IMG/VR virus record: IMGVR_UViG_3300032242_000779
Span: 1 to 31,764 of that record
Source: a virus
Strand: one strand, 5' to 3'
Length of the DNA: 31,764 bases
This document shows, piece after piece, positions 9,358 through 17,491 of the stretch (position 1 is its first letter; the number at the start of each line of letters is the position of its first letter). The notes below the pieces were generated by a model. That model worked only from the letters and a program-made list of their open reading frames with translations, ran no database searches and had not been told where the DNA came from. Position numbers and translations under genes: made by a program.

Positions 9358-11756
9358 TGCCTACTCTTGAAATTATGGGCCGTAGGGTTGAGGTTGGCGA
9401 TGAATTTACTGCGCTTTCACCGGAAGCGCAGCAAAGTACTGTAAATGAAATAGCATCTCAACTTTCTCCACAAGCCACACAAGCGAACCCGCCTGTTGCT
9501 ATTGGAAAGGGCGAAAACCAAGCAAAGTCGGACAAAGAGCTTCTTGAGAAAAGTGGTTGGTCCCCGACCGCGCAAGCTGTCCAAGCACCATTAATATCTG
9601 GTGCCAATGCACTAGGTCTTTATGCCCCTAGAGCGGCAATTGCGGTTGGCAGATATTTGGCCGGGAACGCACCAACATATTCAGAAGCATTTGAAAAACA
9701 GAAACAGTATGAAGAGGCGCTTGAGCGGCAAAACCCCTATTTATCTGGGGCCGGAACGGTAGCGGGTATTGGTGCGGGCTTTTTGCTGCCTACTGGGTGG
9801 TTTGGCGCGGGTGCAAGACTGGCCGGAGAAGCAGCGGGTGCCGCCAAATTGGGAACTACTGCTACTAGAGCCGCAGAAATTGGTGGCGCAGGCGCAGAAG
9901 CAGCTGGTCTTAGCGGCGTATCATCTGCGCTTGAAACAATGGACCCCAAAGAGGCATTGAAGGGTGCTGCCACGGGCGCGGTTCTTGGCGGAACTCTTCA
10001 TGGTGCGCTTGGTTCACTTCTTCCCGGCAAAGTAAAGCCCGCATCTGACACGGAGTTGCAGGGCGCGCTAGACCGTGCAGTGGGGCCGGGAAAACTTGCT
10101 GTTAATGATGTTCAAGGATACCGTGAGCTTGCAGCTGAACGCGGCGCTACCCCGGACGTTGCGCGGCAAGCTATTTTGCAATCCCAAAATGTGGAAACCC
10201 CCACGCTTAGTATGGTGTCTGGGCGGGCGGCTCCCGCTGCGGCGAAAGAAGTTAGTGAACAAGCAGCGCAAAAAGCTAAAGATACTTTGGCGGCTCAAGC
10301 GGAAAAGATGGCCGGAACAGCGCCAGCTGAAGAAGCTATCGGCGAAACTTTACATCACAAAATAACGGAGGCCAAGCCTGCTGTCCGTGCTGAATATGAA
10401 CAACTTTCCCAGCTGGGTAAGGGGGCCATGTTTGATGAAAGCGTCCCCGGCAATTTTATTAAAACTATAACCCCTATGCTTGCTGATAAGCAAATTCCTT
10501 TTGAATCAGAGGAGCTTGCAAGGGCTGGATACGATAAAGCTTCTAAAGCTATGAAATATGTGGAAGAAGGTATTGCTTCTGATAATCTTCCGTTGAAAGA
10601 TTTAGTAACCGGTGTTGCGCCGCGTGATGTATCAAATTATGAAGCCGTTCGTAAAGTTCTGCGTGGGTTTCGTAATGATGCAACTGGAGAAGATAGAACT
10701 GCAGCTTCTGTGATTCTTGACGGATTTGATAAGGTCTATAACAACGCATTGAAGACCGCCCTTACCAAAGAGGGTGATCCTGATATTGGCAAGAAGATTA
10801 CTGACCAACTTACCAAGGCCCGTGAAGCATCAAAAGATTTTCACCAACGGTTTACTGCGAAGTATGGGACTTCAAGTCCTGAATTCATGCGTGTAGTAAA
10901 CCAAATGGTTGACCAAAGCACTGGCCAAATTGTTAATAATATCCCAGTAGGGTCTGCATCAGCCGCACAAAAAATTCTTACTGGTAGCATTATGAAGCCG
11001 CAACTTGGCGAAGCCATGTATGTACGGTTGGAAAATGCTTTAGGAAAAAACACCCCCGAAATGACTGCTGTAACTCAGCAAATACGAAATCATGTGCTGA
11101 CGCCGGAGGTTGGTAAGGATCTATCTTCTTTGCCAGATCGGATTGATAAGTTTCTGGCGTATAATCCTAAAGTAGCGCAGCGCGTGTTTTCGGGTGTTGG
11201 GGAACAGCCTTCCATACAGGATTTGCGGAAACTCTCTGAGAGCATTAGGATTGTTAATAATAGCAAAGCACCAGCCGAAGAAAAAGTTAGCCGCATCGGT
11301 TCATTGGTTGGTTGGCTTACCAAGGGAACGCTTGTTACGATTGGTGCAGGGCATGGCGTTATCCCCAGTGCGTTGACTTATGCGGCAACCGAAGGGGCGC
11401 AGGCGGGGGCGTCTGCATTGCGGTCCGGGGCTGCGCGGCGCTCTGAATTAGCTGGCGCATCGGTAACTAGACAGGCTCCTGAAATACCAAGTTTGCTCCG
11501 TACACCAGCGGCATATAGATTGCCGGAAGCTGCATTGATTGGCCGCCCCGGTCAGGAAGAAGGCTATCAAGACCCACGTCCATTGGGTACTCCCCGCATG
11601 GGACGCAAAACCGGTGGGCGCGTATCTGACCGCCTAATGCGTGAAGTAGAACGCTCCAAAAAAAGTATCAATTCCGATACCGAATCACTATTAAATACTC
11701 CTGATAGCCATGTGGCACATGCGTTGGCAATCGCTAACAGAAATTTAGAGGGCTAG
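9357..11756 (+). CDS. Second large ejection/internal virion protein
   Basis: 799 residues from the ATG that overlaps the previous stop (TAATG); GGAAGGTGG lies upstream. A TTG six codons earlier is possible but less likely. The N-terminus MPTLEIMGRRVEVGDEFTALSPEAQQSTVNEIASQL resembles a short module that begins many phage internal virion proteins. A long Ala/Gly-rich amphipathic or hydrophobic zone spans about residues 135-230 (GTVAGIGAGFLLPTGWFGAG). The rest is mostly charged helix with likely coiled coils. Such a profile suits ejected proteins that form a conduit across the cell envelope. No enzymatic motif was seen. It lies directly after the lysozyme-bearing protein and before the fibre genes. 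Confidence 0.72.
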   Translation: MPTLEIMGRRVEVGDEFTALSPEAQQSTVNEIASQLSPQATQANPPVAIGKGENQAKSDKELLEKSGWSPTAQAVQAPLISGANALGLYAPRAAIAVGRYLAGNAPTYSEAFEKQKQYEEALERQNPYLSGAGTVAGIGAGFLLPTGWFGAGARLAGEAAGAAKLGTTATRAAEIGGAGAEAAGLSGVSSALETMDPKEALKGAATGAVLGGTLHGALGSLLPGKVKPASDTELQGALDRAVGPGKLAVNDVQGYRELAAERGATPDVARQAILQSQNVETPTLSMVSGRAAPAAAKEVSEQAAQKAKDTLAAQAEKMAGTAPAEEAIGETLHHKITEAKPAVRAEYEQLSQLGKGAMFDESVPGNFIKTITPMLADKQIPFESEELARAGYDKASKAMKYVEEGIASDNLPLKDLVTGVAPRDVSNYEAVRKVLRGFRNDATGEDRTAASVILDGFDKVYNNALKTALTKEGDPDIGKKITDQLTKAREASKDFHQRFTAKYGTSSPEFMRVVNQMVDQSTGQIVNNIPVGSASAAQKILTGSIMKPQLGEAMYVRLENALGKNTPEMTAVTQQIRNHVLTPEVGKDLSSLPDRIDKFLAYNPKVAQRVFSGVGEQPSIQDLRKLSESIRIVNNSKAPAEEKVSRIGSLVGWLTKGTLVTIGAGHGVIPSALTYAATEGAQAGASALRSGAARRSELAGASVTRQAPEIPSLLRTPAAYRLPEAALIGRPGQEEGYQDPRPLGTPRMGRKTGGRVSDRLMREVERSKKSINSDTESLLNTPDSHVAHALAIANRNLEG

Positions 11757-11757
11757 A

Positions 11758-12321
11758 ATGTCTAGTACTTTCAGTACCAACAAGTCCTTGGAATTACCAG
11801 CCAATGGTGATTACGTCGATACATGGAACATCCCCGTCAATGGTGACATGAACATCATTGATAGCGCCTTTGGCGGAACAACCAGCCTCAACGCTACTTC
11901 TGGAAATGCCACGCTCACTAGCACACAGTATCAGCCTCTTATTCTTAAAGTTTCGGGGTCAATTTCCGCAAACGTGACCTACACAATACCAACTGGCGTT
12001 GGCGGGCAGTGGGTTGTTGTTAACGGAACTTCTGGCGGGTACAATGTCATCATCGCATCAGGTGGTGCGGGAACGACTGCTACGGTTGCAAGTGGGTTGA
12101 CGGCGACTGTCATTAGCGATGGAACGAACTGTTCACTGGTTAGTTCTTCTACATCACCGACTGGCGGTGGAACAAATTACGCATTTTATCTTAATGACAT
12201 CACTATCACTACAAGCTATACTATCCCTGTTGGCAAAAATGCAATGACGGCAGGACCCGTGACCATAAATTCTGGAATTGTCGTTACGGTTTCTCCCGGC
12301 TCATATTGGAGTGTCGTCTAG
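11758..12321 (+). CDS. Tail-fibre/virion-surface protein, N-terminal type
   Basis: 187 residues beginning STNKSLELPANGDYVDTWNIPVNGDMNIIDSAFGG, a pattern seen at the start of many phage fibre proteins, where it probably provides attachment to the virion. The remainder is Thr/Ser/Gly-rich beta sequence without charged clusters. GAGGG five bases upstream is the ribosome-binding site. The next gene begins within its stop codon, so this protein and the following ones probably assemble together as a multi-chain fibre. Confidence 0.72.
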   Translation: MSSTFSTNKSLELPANGDYVDTWNIPVNGDMNIIDSAFGGTTSLNATSGNATLTSTQYQPLILKVSGSISANVTYTIPTGVGGQWVVVNGTSGGYNVIIASGGAGTTATVASGLTATVISDGTNCSLVSSSTSPTGGGTNYAFYLNDITITTSYTIPVGKNAMTAGPVTINSGIVVTVSPGSYWSVV

Positions 12322-13118
12322 TGCCCGTCTCAATCAAAGGTTCCGGCGGCGGGTCCGTCACTCTATCGGCGGGCGCGGCTTCTGCTGACACTACGCTGAC
12401 AATTCCCAATGTCACCGGCACGGTCCTTCAGTCCGGCACTGCCGTTACGGTGGCGCAGGGTGGGACGGGGCTTGCAACACTGACTGCGGCCAATAACGCG
12501 CTGTACTCCACTTCGTCGTCCGCGATGACCGCTGGGACGCTTCCTGCGGCTGCTGGCGGGACGGGGCTCACTGCACCCGGCACTTCTGGGAACGTACTTA
12601 CCAGTAACGGAACCGCATGGACAAGCACTGCTCCGGTATCGACCGGCATTACATCAGGCACCGCCGTCGCCTCCACTAGCGGCACCAGCATTGACTTTAC
12701 TGGACTACCTTCAACGGTAAAACAAATTACTGTGATGTTTAATGGTGTTAGCACGAACGGCTCATCTCAGGTTCAAGTTCAAATTGGATCTGGTTCAGTA
12801 TCAACAAGTGGATACAATTGTGCAGTAGGATATGGAACAAGCGCCGGAGCATTTGGTTCAGCAACTACTGGTTTTATTTTAGAAGGAACGGGGTCTGCGC
12901 AAGCAGTTGCGTTGCGTTATGGTTCTTTGATCATAAGCGTTTTAGGATCAAATACTTGGGTTGGTCAGTTGTGCATATATAATACAGCCGCGACTACGTC
13001 CCTTAATGGTTCTGGTTCAACTCCCACTCTTGGTGGTGCCCTTGACCGCATCCGCATCACAACTGTAGGCGGCACCGACACCTTCGACGCTGGCTCCATT
13101 AACATTCTCTACCAATAA
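12321..13118 (+). CDS. Tail-fibre protein with GGTGL repeats
   Basis: 265 residues from a GTG start overlapping the preceding stop (TAGTG); GGAG lies nine bases upstream. An upstream TTG at 12306 is less likely. The sequence VTVAQGGTGLATLTAANNALYSTSSSAMTAGTLPAAAGGTGLTAPGTSGNVLTSNGTAW is the well-known phage fibre repeat built on GGTGL. The C-terminal half is a Ser/Gly-rich beta domain that may bind receptor. Base composition in the repeats is more GC-rich than the C-terminal half, suggesting modular exchange of the tip. Confidence 0.75.
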   Translation: MPVSIKGSGGGSVTLSAGAASADTTLTIPNVTGTVLQSGTAVTVAQGGTGLATLTAANNALYSTSSSAMTAGTLPAAAGGTGLTAPGTSGNVLTSNGTAWTSTAPVSTGITSGTAVASTSGTSIDFTGLPSTVKQITVMFNGVSTNGSSQVQVQIGSGSVSTSGYNCAVGYGTSAGAFGSATTGFILEGTGSAQAVALRYGSLIISVLGSNTWVGQLCIYNTAATTSLNGSGSTPTLGGALDRIRITTVGGTDTFDAGSINILYQ

Positions 13119-13128
13119 GAGGCCCACC

Positions 13129-13329
13129 ATGGAACGTATCGAAGTCAATGTTGAAACCGGCGAAGTCACGGTGATCCAATTCACTGCTGCTGAAGAGGCT
13201 GCGGCGCTTGCCTATGCAGCTTCATTGCTTGTGCCTGTCGAACCGCCCAAGCCCACCATCACAGAGCTTCAGGCTCAACTCGCCGCGCTCTCTGCGCAGA
13301 TTGCTGCACTTGCAGGAGCCGCCACATGA
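13129..13329 (+). CDS. Small coiled-coil protein of the tail-fibre operon
   Basis: 66 residues with a two-part design: an acidic beta start (MERIEVNVETGEVTVIQFT) and an Ala-rich heptad helix (ITELQAQLAALSAQIAAL). GAGG precedes the ATG, and the stop overlaps the following ATG (ATGA). Small proteins of this design between fibre genes often act as fibre assembly chaperones or short fibre caps. I cannot choose between these from sequence. Confidence 0.68.
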   Translation: MERIEVNVETGEVTVIQFTAAEEAAALAYAASLLVPVEPPKPTITELQAQLAALSAQIAALAGAAT

Positions 13330-14258
13330 GCACTCTCAAAGCCATTAACGTCGTCCATCCCTCCGGCTCAGTGACCAACATTGTCAATGACAATTTGGGG
13401 AATATTACTGTTGGGAATAATCTGACGGTGGCGGGGACACTGACCGGCAGCACTGGTGTGATGAACATCGGTAGTGGGCAGGTCTATAAGGACTCCAGCG
13501 GCAATGTGGGGATTGGGACAAGTTCGCCAAGCTACCCGTTGGTTATCTCAAAGAACCAAAACGCTTCAACCGTATTGCAGACAATAAACAACAACGCAGG
13601 CGCTAGTGCTGCTGTAATCTTGCAATCGCAGATTGGCGCTAGTTCTTATGTAAACTATTCAACTTTCGCAGCCTATAACCAGATTGTCGGAAGCGGAATA
13701 ACAACGCAGTATATTGACTTTGACACTCAGATATCCCGCAACAATGCTGGCTCCGAACGTATGCGCATAGACTCCAGCGGCAACTTGCTGGTGGGGTATA
13801 CGACATCCAATGGCTCATACAAGCTGCAAGTTAACAGTCAAATATTTGCAACATCCTCCACCATCGCCACATCTGACGCTCGCTACAAACAGAATGTGCA
13901 AACGCTAAATGGTGCATTGAGCATCGTGAAGGCGCTGCGTCCAGTGTCCTTTGACTGGAAAAAGCATCCTGTTCACGCTTTTGACACTGAGAACACAACT
14001 GTCGGGTTTTTGGCTCAAGAAGTTCAACAAGTTCTTGCTGACAAACCATACCTGAACAGCATCATCAAAAAGAATGAGTGTGTCATTGAGCCGGAAGTTA
14101 AGGACGGGGATGGGGTTGTTACAACAGCGGCTGTTACGGAAGAGTTCCTTGGCATTGCTGAAGGTAACATGATTGCTATCTTGACTGCGGCTATTCAAGA
14201 GCTATCCGCCAAAAACGACGCGCTTGAGGCCCGGCTTGCCGTTCTAGAGACAAAATAA
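13326..14258 (+). CDS. Tail fibre with C-terminal peptidase S74 chaperone domain
   Basis: 310 residues. The N-terminal half is Gly/Ser/Asn-rich beta-structure with the GNVGIGTSSPSYPLVISKN segment common in fibre proteins. The C-terminal part begins at S183 in SDARYKQNV (S183, K188 being the expected Ser-Lys dyad), then ALSIVKALRPVSFDWK, GFLAQEVQQVL and a final coiled coil (LTAAIQELSAKNDALEARLAVLE). This is the S74 intramolecular chaperone, which trimerises the fibre and then cuts itself off. AGGAG precedes the ATG, and TAATG couples it to the next gene. Confidence 0.86.
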   Translation: MSTLKAINVVHPSGSVTNIVNDNLGNITVGNNLTVAGTLTGSTGVMNIGSGQVYKDSSGNVGIGTSSPSYPLVISKNQNASTVLQTINNNAGASAAVILQSQIGASSYVNYSTFAAYNQIVGSGITTQYIDFDTQISRNNAGSERMRIDSSGNLLVGYTTSNGSYKLQVNSQIFATSSTIATSDARYKQNVQTLNGALSIVKALRPVSFDWKKHPVHAFDTENTTVGFLAQEVQQVLADKPYLNSIIKKNECVIEPEVKDGDGVVTTAAVTEEFLGIAEGNMIAILTAAIQELSAKNDALEARLAVLETK

Positions 14259-15268
14259 TGACCGTCACAATCAACGGAGCCACTGGCATTACGACCCCCG
14301 CAGAGTTTCTGCCGGGGGCTTCGTCTGGCACGGTCACTGTGCAGCCAGCTACGGCGGCTGGGACGTGGACGCTTACCTTGCCTACGACGGCTGGAACTGC
14401 TGGACAATCATTGCAAACGGATGGCTCTGGCGTCACTTCTTGGGCAACTCCTGCTGGTGGCGGCAACGTGTCCAGCAGCGGCACACCGACTGCGGCTCAA
14501 ATCGCCGTCTGGACCAATTCCAGCACCATCCAAGGCATCACCAATCTCCCCGTCACTAACCTCAATTCCGGCACTGGCGCGTCGTCCACCACCTTCTGGC
14601 GTGGCGACGGCACATGGGCAACGCCTGCGGGTGGCGGTGGGGGCACCCCGCCAACTCAAACAATTTATAAAACAAGCAGCGGCACTTACACAGTCCCAAC
14701 TGGTGTTACAAGATTGTTTATTCGCATGGTTGGCGGCGGCGGCGGTGGCAGTGCCGGTAACCCCGGAGGGAATGGGGGAAATGGATCGGCAACTACATTT
14801 GGCTCATCTTTTTTAACTTCTAATGGTGGATCAGGTGGAACAATAACTGGCAGCAATGCTGGTGCAGGTGGTACAGCCACAATTGGCGCTGGCGCAACAG
14901 GTATAGCTATTGCTGGTGGTTACGGACAGGCAAACAACTATGCGCTATATCCATCAGGTGGAAACGGCGGAACAACGCCTTTTGGAGGTGCGGGCGGAGG
15001 GGGGCAACCAAACAACGTAACACTTTTTGCTGGCATCGCTGCGGCGGTTAATTCTGGTTCCGGCGGCGGCGGCGGCAATCTTACTGGAACAGGAACATCA
15101 GGTTCTGGCGGCGGTGCGGGCGGGTATTTGGAAGCATATATCTCTAGCCCTTCAGCAAGTTACGCCTATTCTATCGGTGCTGGCGGCAGCGCAGGCACGG
15201 CAAGCGGCGTTGGGGCGGCGGGCGGCGCAGGGGGTTCCGGCCTCATCATCATCACTGAATACTACTAA
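14258..15268 (+). CDS. Tail tip/adhesin with glycine-rich domain
   Basis: 336 residues. The first 130 residues carry fibre-type beta repeats (TLPTTAGTAGQSLQTDGSGVTSWATPAGGG and STTFWRGDGTWATPAGGG). From about residue 145 a YTVPTGVTRLFIRMVGGGGGGS entry leads into a long poly-glycine domain (GGNGGNG, GGAGGGG, GSGGGGGN and others), ending in AGGSGLIIITEYY. This matches glycine-rich tip domains such as those of Gp38-like adhesins, whose Gly-rich helices display receptor-binding loops. Start overlaps the previous stop (TAATG). Loop sequences between glycine runs are the likely host-range determinants. Confidence 0.82.
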   Translation: MTVTINGATGITTPAEFLPGASSGTVTVQPATAAGTWTLTLPTTAGTAGQSLQTDGSGVTSWATPAGGGNVSSSGTPTAAQIAVWTNSSTIQGITNLPVTNLNSGTGASSTTFWRGDGTWATPAGGGGGTPPTQTIYKTSSGTYTVPTGVTRLFIRMVGGGGGGSAGNPGGNGGNGSATTFGSSFLTSNGGSGGTITGSNAGAGGTATIGAGATGIAIAGGYGQANNYALYPSGGNGGTTPFGGAGGGGQPNNVTLFAGIAAAVNSGSGGGGGNLTGTGTSGSGGGAGGYLEAYISSPSASYAYSIGAGGSAGTASGVGAAGGAGGSGLIIITEYY

Positions 15269-15279
15269 GGAGAAATATG

Positions 15280-15648
15280 ATGGCGCACTATGCCAAGGTC
15301 TGCGACGGAAAAGTCATCCAAGTCATCGTCGCCGGTCCTGAGTTCTTCGACACGTTTGTGGACTCATCGCCGGGTTCATGGATACAGACCAGCTACAACA
15401 CCCGTGGCGGGGTCCACTACGGCGCTGACGGGCAACCCGATGGCGGCACTGCCCTGCGCGGCAACTACGCCGGGATTGGCTACACATACGACTCCGCCAA
15501 TGACGTATTCTACGCGCCGCAGCCATATCCATCATGGGTGCTGGATCAGACCACATGGTTATGGGATGCGCCTGTGGCTGTCCCAACCGATGGTCAGCAG
15601 TATGTTTGGGATGAGCCTACGGTGAGTTGGAAGCTAATCGCTGAATAA
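15280..15648 (+). CDS. Conserved small virion-associated protein of marine/environmental phages
   Basis: 122 residues. The ATG at 15280 is seven bases from AAGGAG; a second ATG one codon earlier is also possible. The pattern MAHYAKV..GKVIQVIVAG near the start, WIQTSYN near residue 38, NYAGIGYTYD near 64 and PYPSWVLDQTTWLWDAPVAVPTDGQQYVWDE near the end is strongly recurrent in phages of cyanobacteria and other aquatic bacteria, where it lies near tail genes. Its function is not established. It is the last gene of the structural operon, and its stop codon lies in the A-run of the following terminator. Confidence 0.85.
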   Translation: MAHYAKVCDGKVIQVIVAGPEFFDTFVDSSPGSWIQTSYNTRGGVHYGADGQPDGGTALRGNYAGIGYTYDSANDVFYAPQPYPSWVLDQTTWLWDAPVAVPTDGQQYVWDEPTVSWKLIAE

Positions 15649-15678
15649 AAAACCCCGGCCAGACCGAACTGACCGGGG
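15647..15678 (-). terminator. Intrinsic terminator for the leftward early operon
   Basis: Inverted repeat CCCCGGCCAG (15653-15662) and CTGACCGGGG (15669-15678), a 10-bp stem with one mismatch and a six-base loop. Read on the minus strand it is followed by six Ts, a strong rho-independent terminator. On the plus strand there is no T-tract, so termination of the virion operon here would be weaker. Confidence 0.85.
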
Positions 15679-15815
15679 CAAGTAAGCGTTTCGACAATTC
15701 ACAGAGCTAGACCTACAAGCGCCTACGCATAACTATCGCCGCATGTAAGCCAAGGACTATTCCTTGACCCGCTTACTATGTCAGAATCATTGAAACCATG
15801 CAAGCCATTTGACTC
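15679..15815. other. Convergent intergenic region with a nested hairpin
   Basis: No open frame is convincing. Positions 15745-15776 hold a two-level hairpin: outer GTAAGC/GCTTAC, extended by CAT/ATG with one bulged T, and inner CAAGGA-CTAT-TCCTTG. It lies where the rightward virion and leftward early operons meet. It could act as a processing or attenuation structure, or be a small RNA 3' end. No tRNA features were found. Confidence 0.45.
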
Positions 15816-16028
15816 TTATGGGTTTAAAAATTCACTGCTTGTAGAGCGGCCATATGTGATGTTTGTTTGGCCCCTGATGTCTGTATTTTGCCAGCACCAA
15901 CATTGCCCATCGTTTTGGAAAACAATCCAGATGAGATCATGGTCGCTACCATAATCCACTAGAATATGTGCAAGACCCTTTCCCTTAGGCGTAACAACAG
16001 GGATTGGCGGGTTAAGCTGCAACAACAT
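15816..16028 (-). CDS. Conserved phage protein of unknown function (NPPIPVVTPKG family)
   Basis: 70 residues starting LQLNPPIPVVTPKGKGLAHILVDYGSDHDLIWIVF and ending with QCWCWQNTDIRGQTNITYGR. This compact pattern recurs in many phages and prophages of alphaproteobacteria and others, usually in early operons; I know of no assigned function. It overlaps the end of the GcrA-like gene by 17 bases and has GAAGGAG upstream of its ATG. It is the last gene before the leftward terminator. Confidence 0.85.
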   Translation of the reverse strand: MLLQLNPPIPVVTPKGKGLAHILVDYGSDHDLIWIVFQNDGQCWCWQNTDIRGQTNITYGRSTSSEFLNP

Positions 16029-16482
16029 GGTTTTTCTCCTTCAGCTTTGACGGGTGCGTATAACAAAGTTTGTGATGGGTTTTGCAGTATGATGATGCCC
16101 CGCGCTGTTCTCCACAGAACAAGGATTCGTCATCCACATTTCTTCCGATAATATATCGGCAAGAACTTGGTTGCAGTTTCATCAGCGTGACGCCACTGGT
16201 TGGTTTATTGCTAGGCAAATCACCACCGGCAATTGCTATCTGCAAAAACTCACCAATAACAGACGCCCTTTTTCGTTTAATCTCAGCAACATCAGCCCGG
16301 ATATTTCTAATCCGTTCCATATCTATCCGGTAGTCAATTTTACCAGCAGCGCGGCTTCTCCCAAGAATGCCCATAACTGCATTTCGGGTAATGCCAAGCC
16401 TGCAAGCAATTTGTCCGCCGGATAGGCCCGTCTGCCACATATCAATGATGGCATCCGTATTAGGGTTTATTATAGTTTTCAT
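16012..16482 (-). CDS. gcrA: GcrA-like cell-cycle regulator
   Basis: 156 residues. The N-terminus is a helix-turn-helix of GcrA type: IDMWQTGLSGGQIACRLG-ITRNAVMGILGR (residues 13-42). The C-terminus has the family's SCRYIIG...LFCG......YC..H pattern with C108, C123, C133 and H136/H137. In Caulobacter and relatives GcrA binds sigma-70 holoenzyme and activates promoters carrying methylated GANTC sites. A phage copy could redirect host transcription in S phase or serve phage promoters. The gene lies late in the early operon. The long middle segment (about 50-100) is more basic than in short GcrA proteins. The family call is confident; the role during infection is inferred. Confidence 0.88.
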   Translation of the reverse strand: MKTIINPNTDAIIDMWQTGLSGGQIACRLGITRNAVMGILGRSRAAGKIDYRIDMERIRNIRADVAEIKRKRASVIGEFLQIAIAGGDLPSNKPTSGVTLMKLQPSSCRYIIGRNVDDESLFCGEQRGASSYCKTHHKLCYTHPSKLKEKNHVVAA

Positions 16483-16490
16483 TGGGTTTC

Positions 16491-16772
16491 CTATTCTTCT
16501 TGTGGAGGTTCATCTTTCAAAAAATAGGCGGCAATAGCCATGTAGTTAATGCCGTCTATATAGTTATCAAGATGATATTTGCTTTCTTGCATACGACCAA
16601 GCTTGACGGCAAGCAACATCATGGCAATTTCATAATTGCTGACGTGCTTGCCCAACATAACAGAAGCTATCTTACTGATTCTGTTAAAGTTTTCCTCTAG
16701 ATGTCCATACTCCTCCCCGCGCTGGGTCATTATTTCGGCGCACTGAACCAGCATTTGCTTGGGCGTCATCAT
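16491..16772 (-). CDS. DUF6378-like small phage protein
   Basis: About 93 residues from the ATG at 16772 (a second ATG follows at once). The pattern MLVQCAEIMTQRGEEYGHLEENFNRISKIASVML....NYEIAMMLLAVKLGRMQES..HLDNYIDGINYMAIAAYF matches the DUF6378-type helical phage proteins, which share features of all-alpha nucleotide-pyrophosphohydrolase-like folds, though activity is not shown. Its start lies inside the 3' end of the upstream gene, an overlap of 89 bases. Confidence 0.8.
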   Translation of the reverse strand: MMTPKQMLVQCAEIMTQRGEEYGHLEENFNRISKIASVMLGKHVSNYEIAMMLLAVKLGRMQESKYHLDNYIDGINYMAIAAYFLKDEPPQEE

Positions 16773-17031
16773 TGATCTTCTCTTCCATGTCGATAAATTC
16801 TTGAACTTTCCCAATGTGGGAGGTATTCAAAATTGTCATTCCGCGATCTTCCCAGAAGATGCTGTCATCATAGTTCTTCCGGCGATACCATTGACGGCCT
16901 ATGATAAACTCATCGCCGTTCATCATTTCACAAAATTCATCACATGAATTTACTTCGCTCACATCCATAGTCACATGATGGACCAAGTTGCCGGAAGTGC
17001 TGGGCATGTTCATAGTAATTAGAAATCTCAT
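16684..17031 (-). CDS. Hypothetical early-operon protein
   Basis: 115 residues from the ATG at 17031, chosen because GAAGGAG lies seven bases upstream (inside the preceding gene's 3' end). Acidic, mixed alpha/beta: GDEFIIGRQWYRRKNYDDSIFWEDRGMTIL in the middle and a basic, disordered C-terminus. I do not recognise a family. The last 29 codons overlap the DUF6378-like gene in another frame, so the C-terminal sequence is constrained by two proteins. Confidence 0.7.
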   Translation of the reverse strand: MRFLITMNMPSTSGNLVHHVTMDVSEVNSCDEFCEMMNGDEFIIGRQWYRRKNYDDSIFWEDRGMTILNTSHIGKVQEFIDMEEKINDDAQANAGSVRRNNDPARGGVWTSRGKL

Positions 17032-17032
17032 G

Positions 17033-17491
17033 CTATTCTCCTTCAATGTCAATTCTGACGAATTTGACGTGTTCTGTTGGGCATGTGTAGAAGTTTTCGT
17101 GCTTGCGGGTATTACTAGCCCATTTTTTGATTACCTTCCAGTGTTCTTTGGATTCTGGACCGATAATTGCTGCATGGGTCATCGCAGCATTTAATATAAT
17201 ATAGTGCGGATCATCATCCCATGCCCTTTTTACAGCAGCTTCGTTCGATACTAGAACATCTACATAAGGCCAATCGGCAGCACTTGTAAAGTTTATATTT
17301 CTGCCCTTAACTTCGATGCGCTTCACTGGTTGGTCGGGTTTGTTGGCAAATATATCGCCGTCATCAACGACGCCTCTTTGGGCGGGGACATTTACATCAT
17401 AGCCCTTTATATGCAACCACTGGGCTACTACAAAAACAGCAGGGATGGATCCCCTTAACCTGTCTTGAAATGTAGTCCTATTCTCCGTCAT
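17033..17491 (-). CDS. PD-(D/E)XK-like nuclease candidate
   Basis: 152 residues from the ATG at 17491, which follows a GGGGGA box. The segment GVVDDGDIFANKPDQPVKRIEVKGRNINFTSAADWPYVDVLV shows the spacing of a PD-(D/E)XK core: an Asp in DGDI, then E-V-K on the next strand. The preceding helix (FVVAQWLHIKGYDV) and the hydrophobic VDVLVSNEAAV strand fit the fold. Such enzymes in phages trim or cut DNA during recombination or attack host DNA. It lies directly after an HNH nuclease gene. The activity is a motif-level inference. Confidence 0.62.
   Translation of the reverse strand: MTENRTTFQDRLRGSIPAVFVVAQWLHIKGYDVNVPAQRGVVDDGDIFANKPDQPVKRIEVKGRNINFTSAADWPYVDVLVSNEAAVKRAWDDDPHYIILNAAMTHAAIIGPESKEHWKVIKKWASNTRKHENFYTCPTEHVKFVRIDIEGE

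Noticed and set aside
9737-9973. Minus-strand Ala/Pro-rich frame and other antisense frames in 9357-11756
   Set aside because: Low-complexity shadows of the Ala/Gly-rich sense protein.
14408-14880. Several open frames in the glycine-rich fibre region
   Set aside because: GC-rich Gly codons keep all frames open; only the plus-strand 14258 frame has fibre motifs and linked start/stop.
15679-15815. tRNA or attP in the convergent gap
   Set aside because: The hairpins do not form a cloverleaf, no T-loop consensus exists, and no integrase is present to suggest an attachment site.
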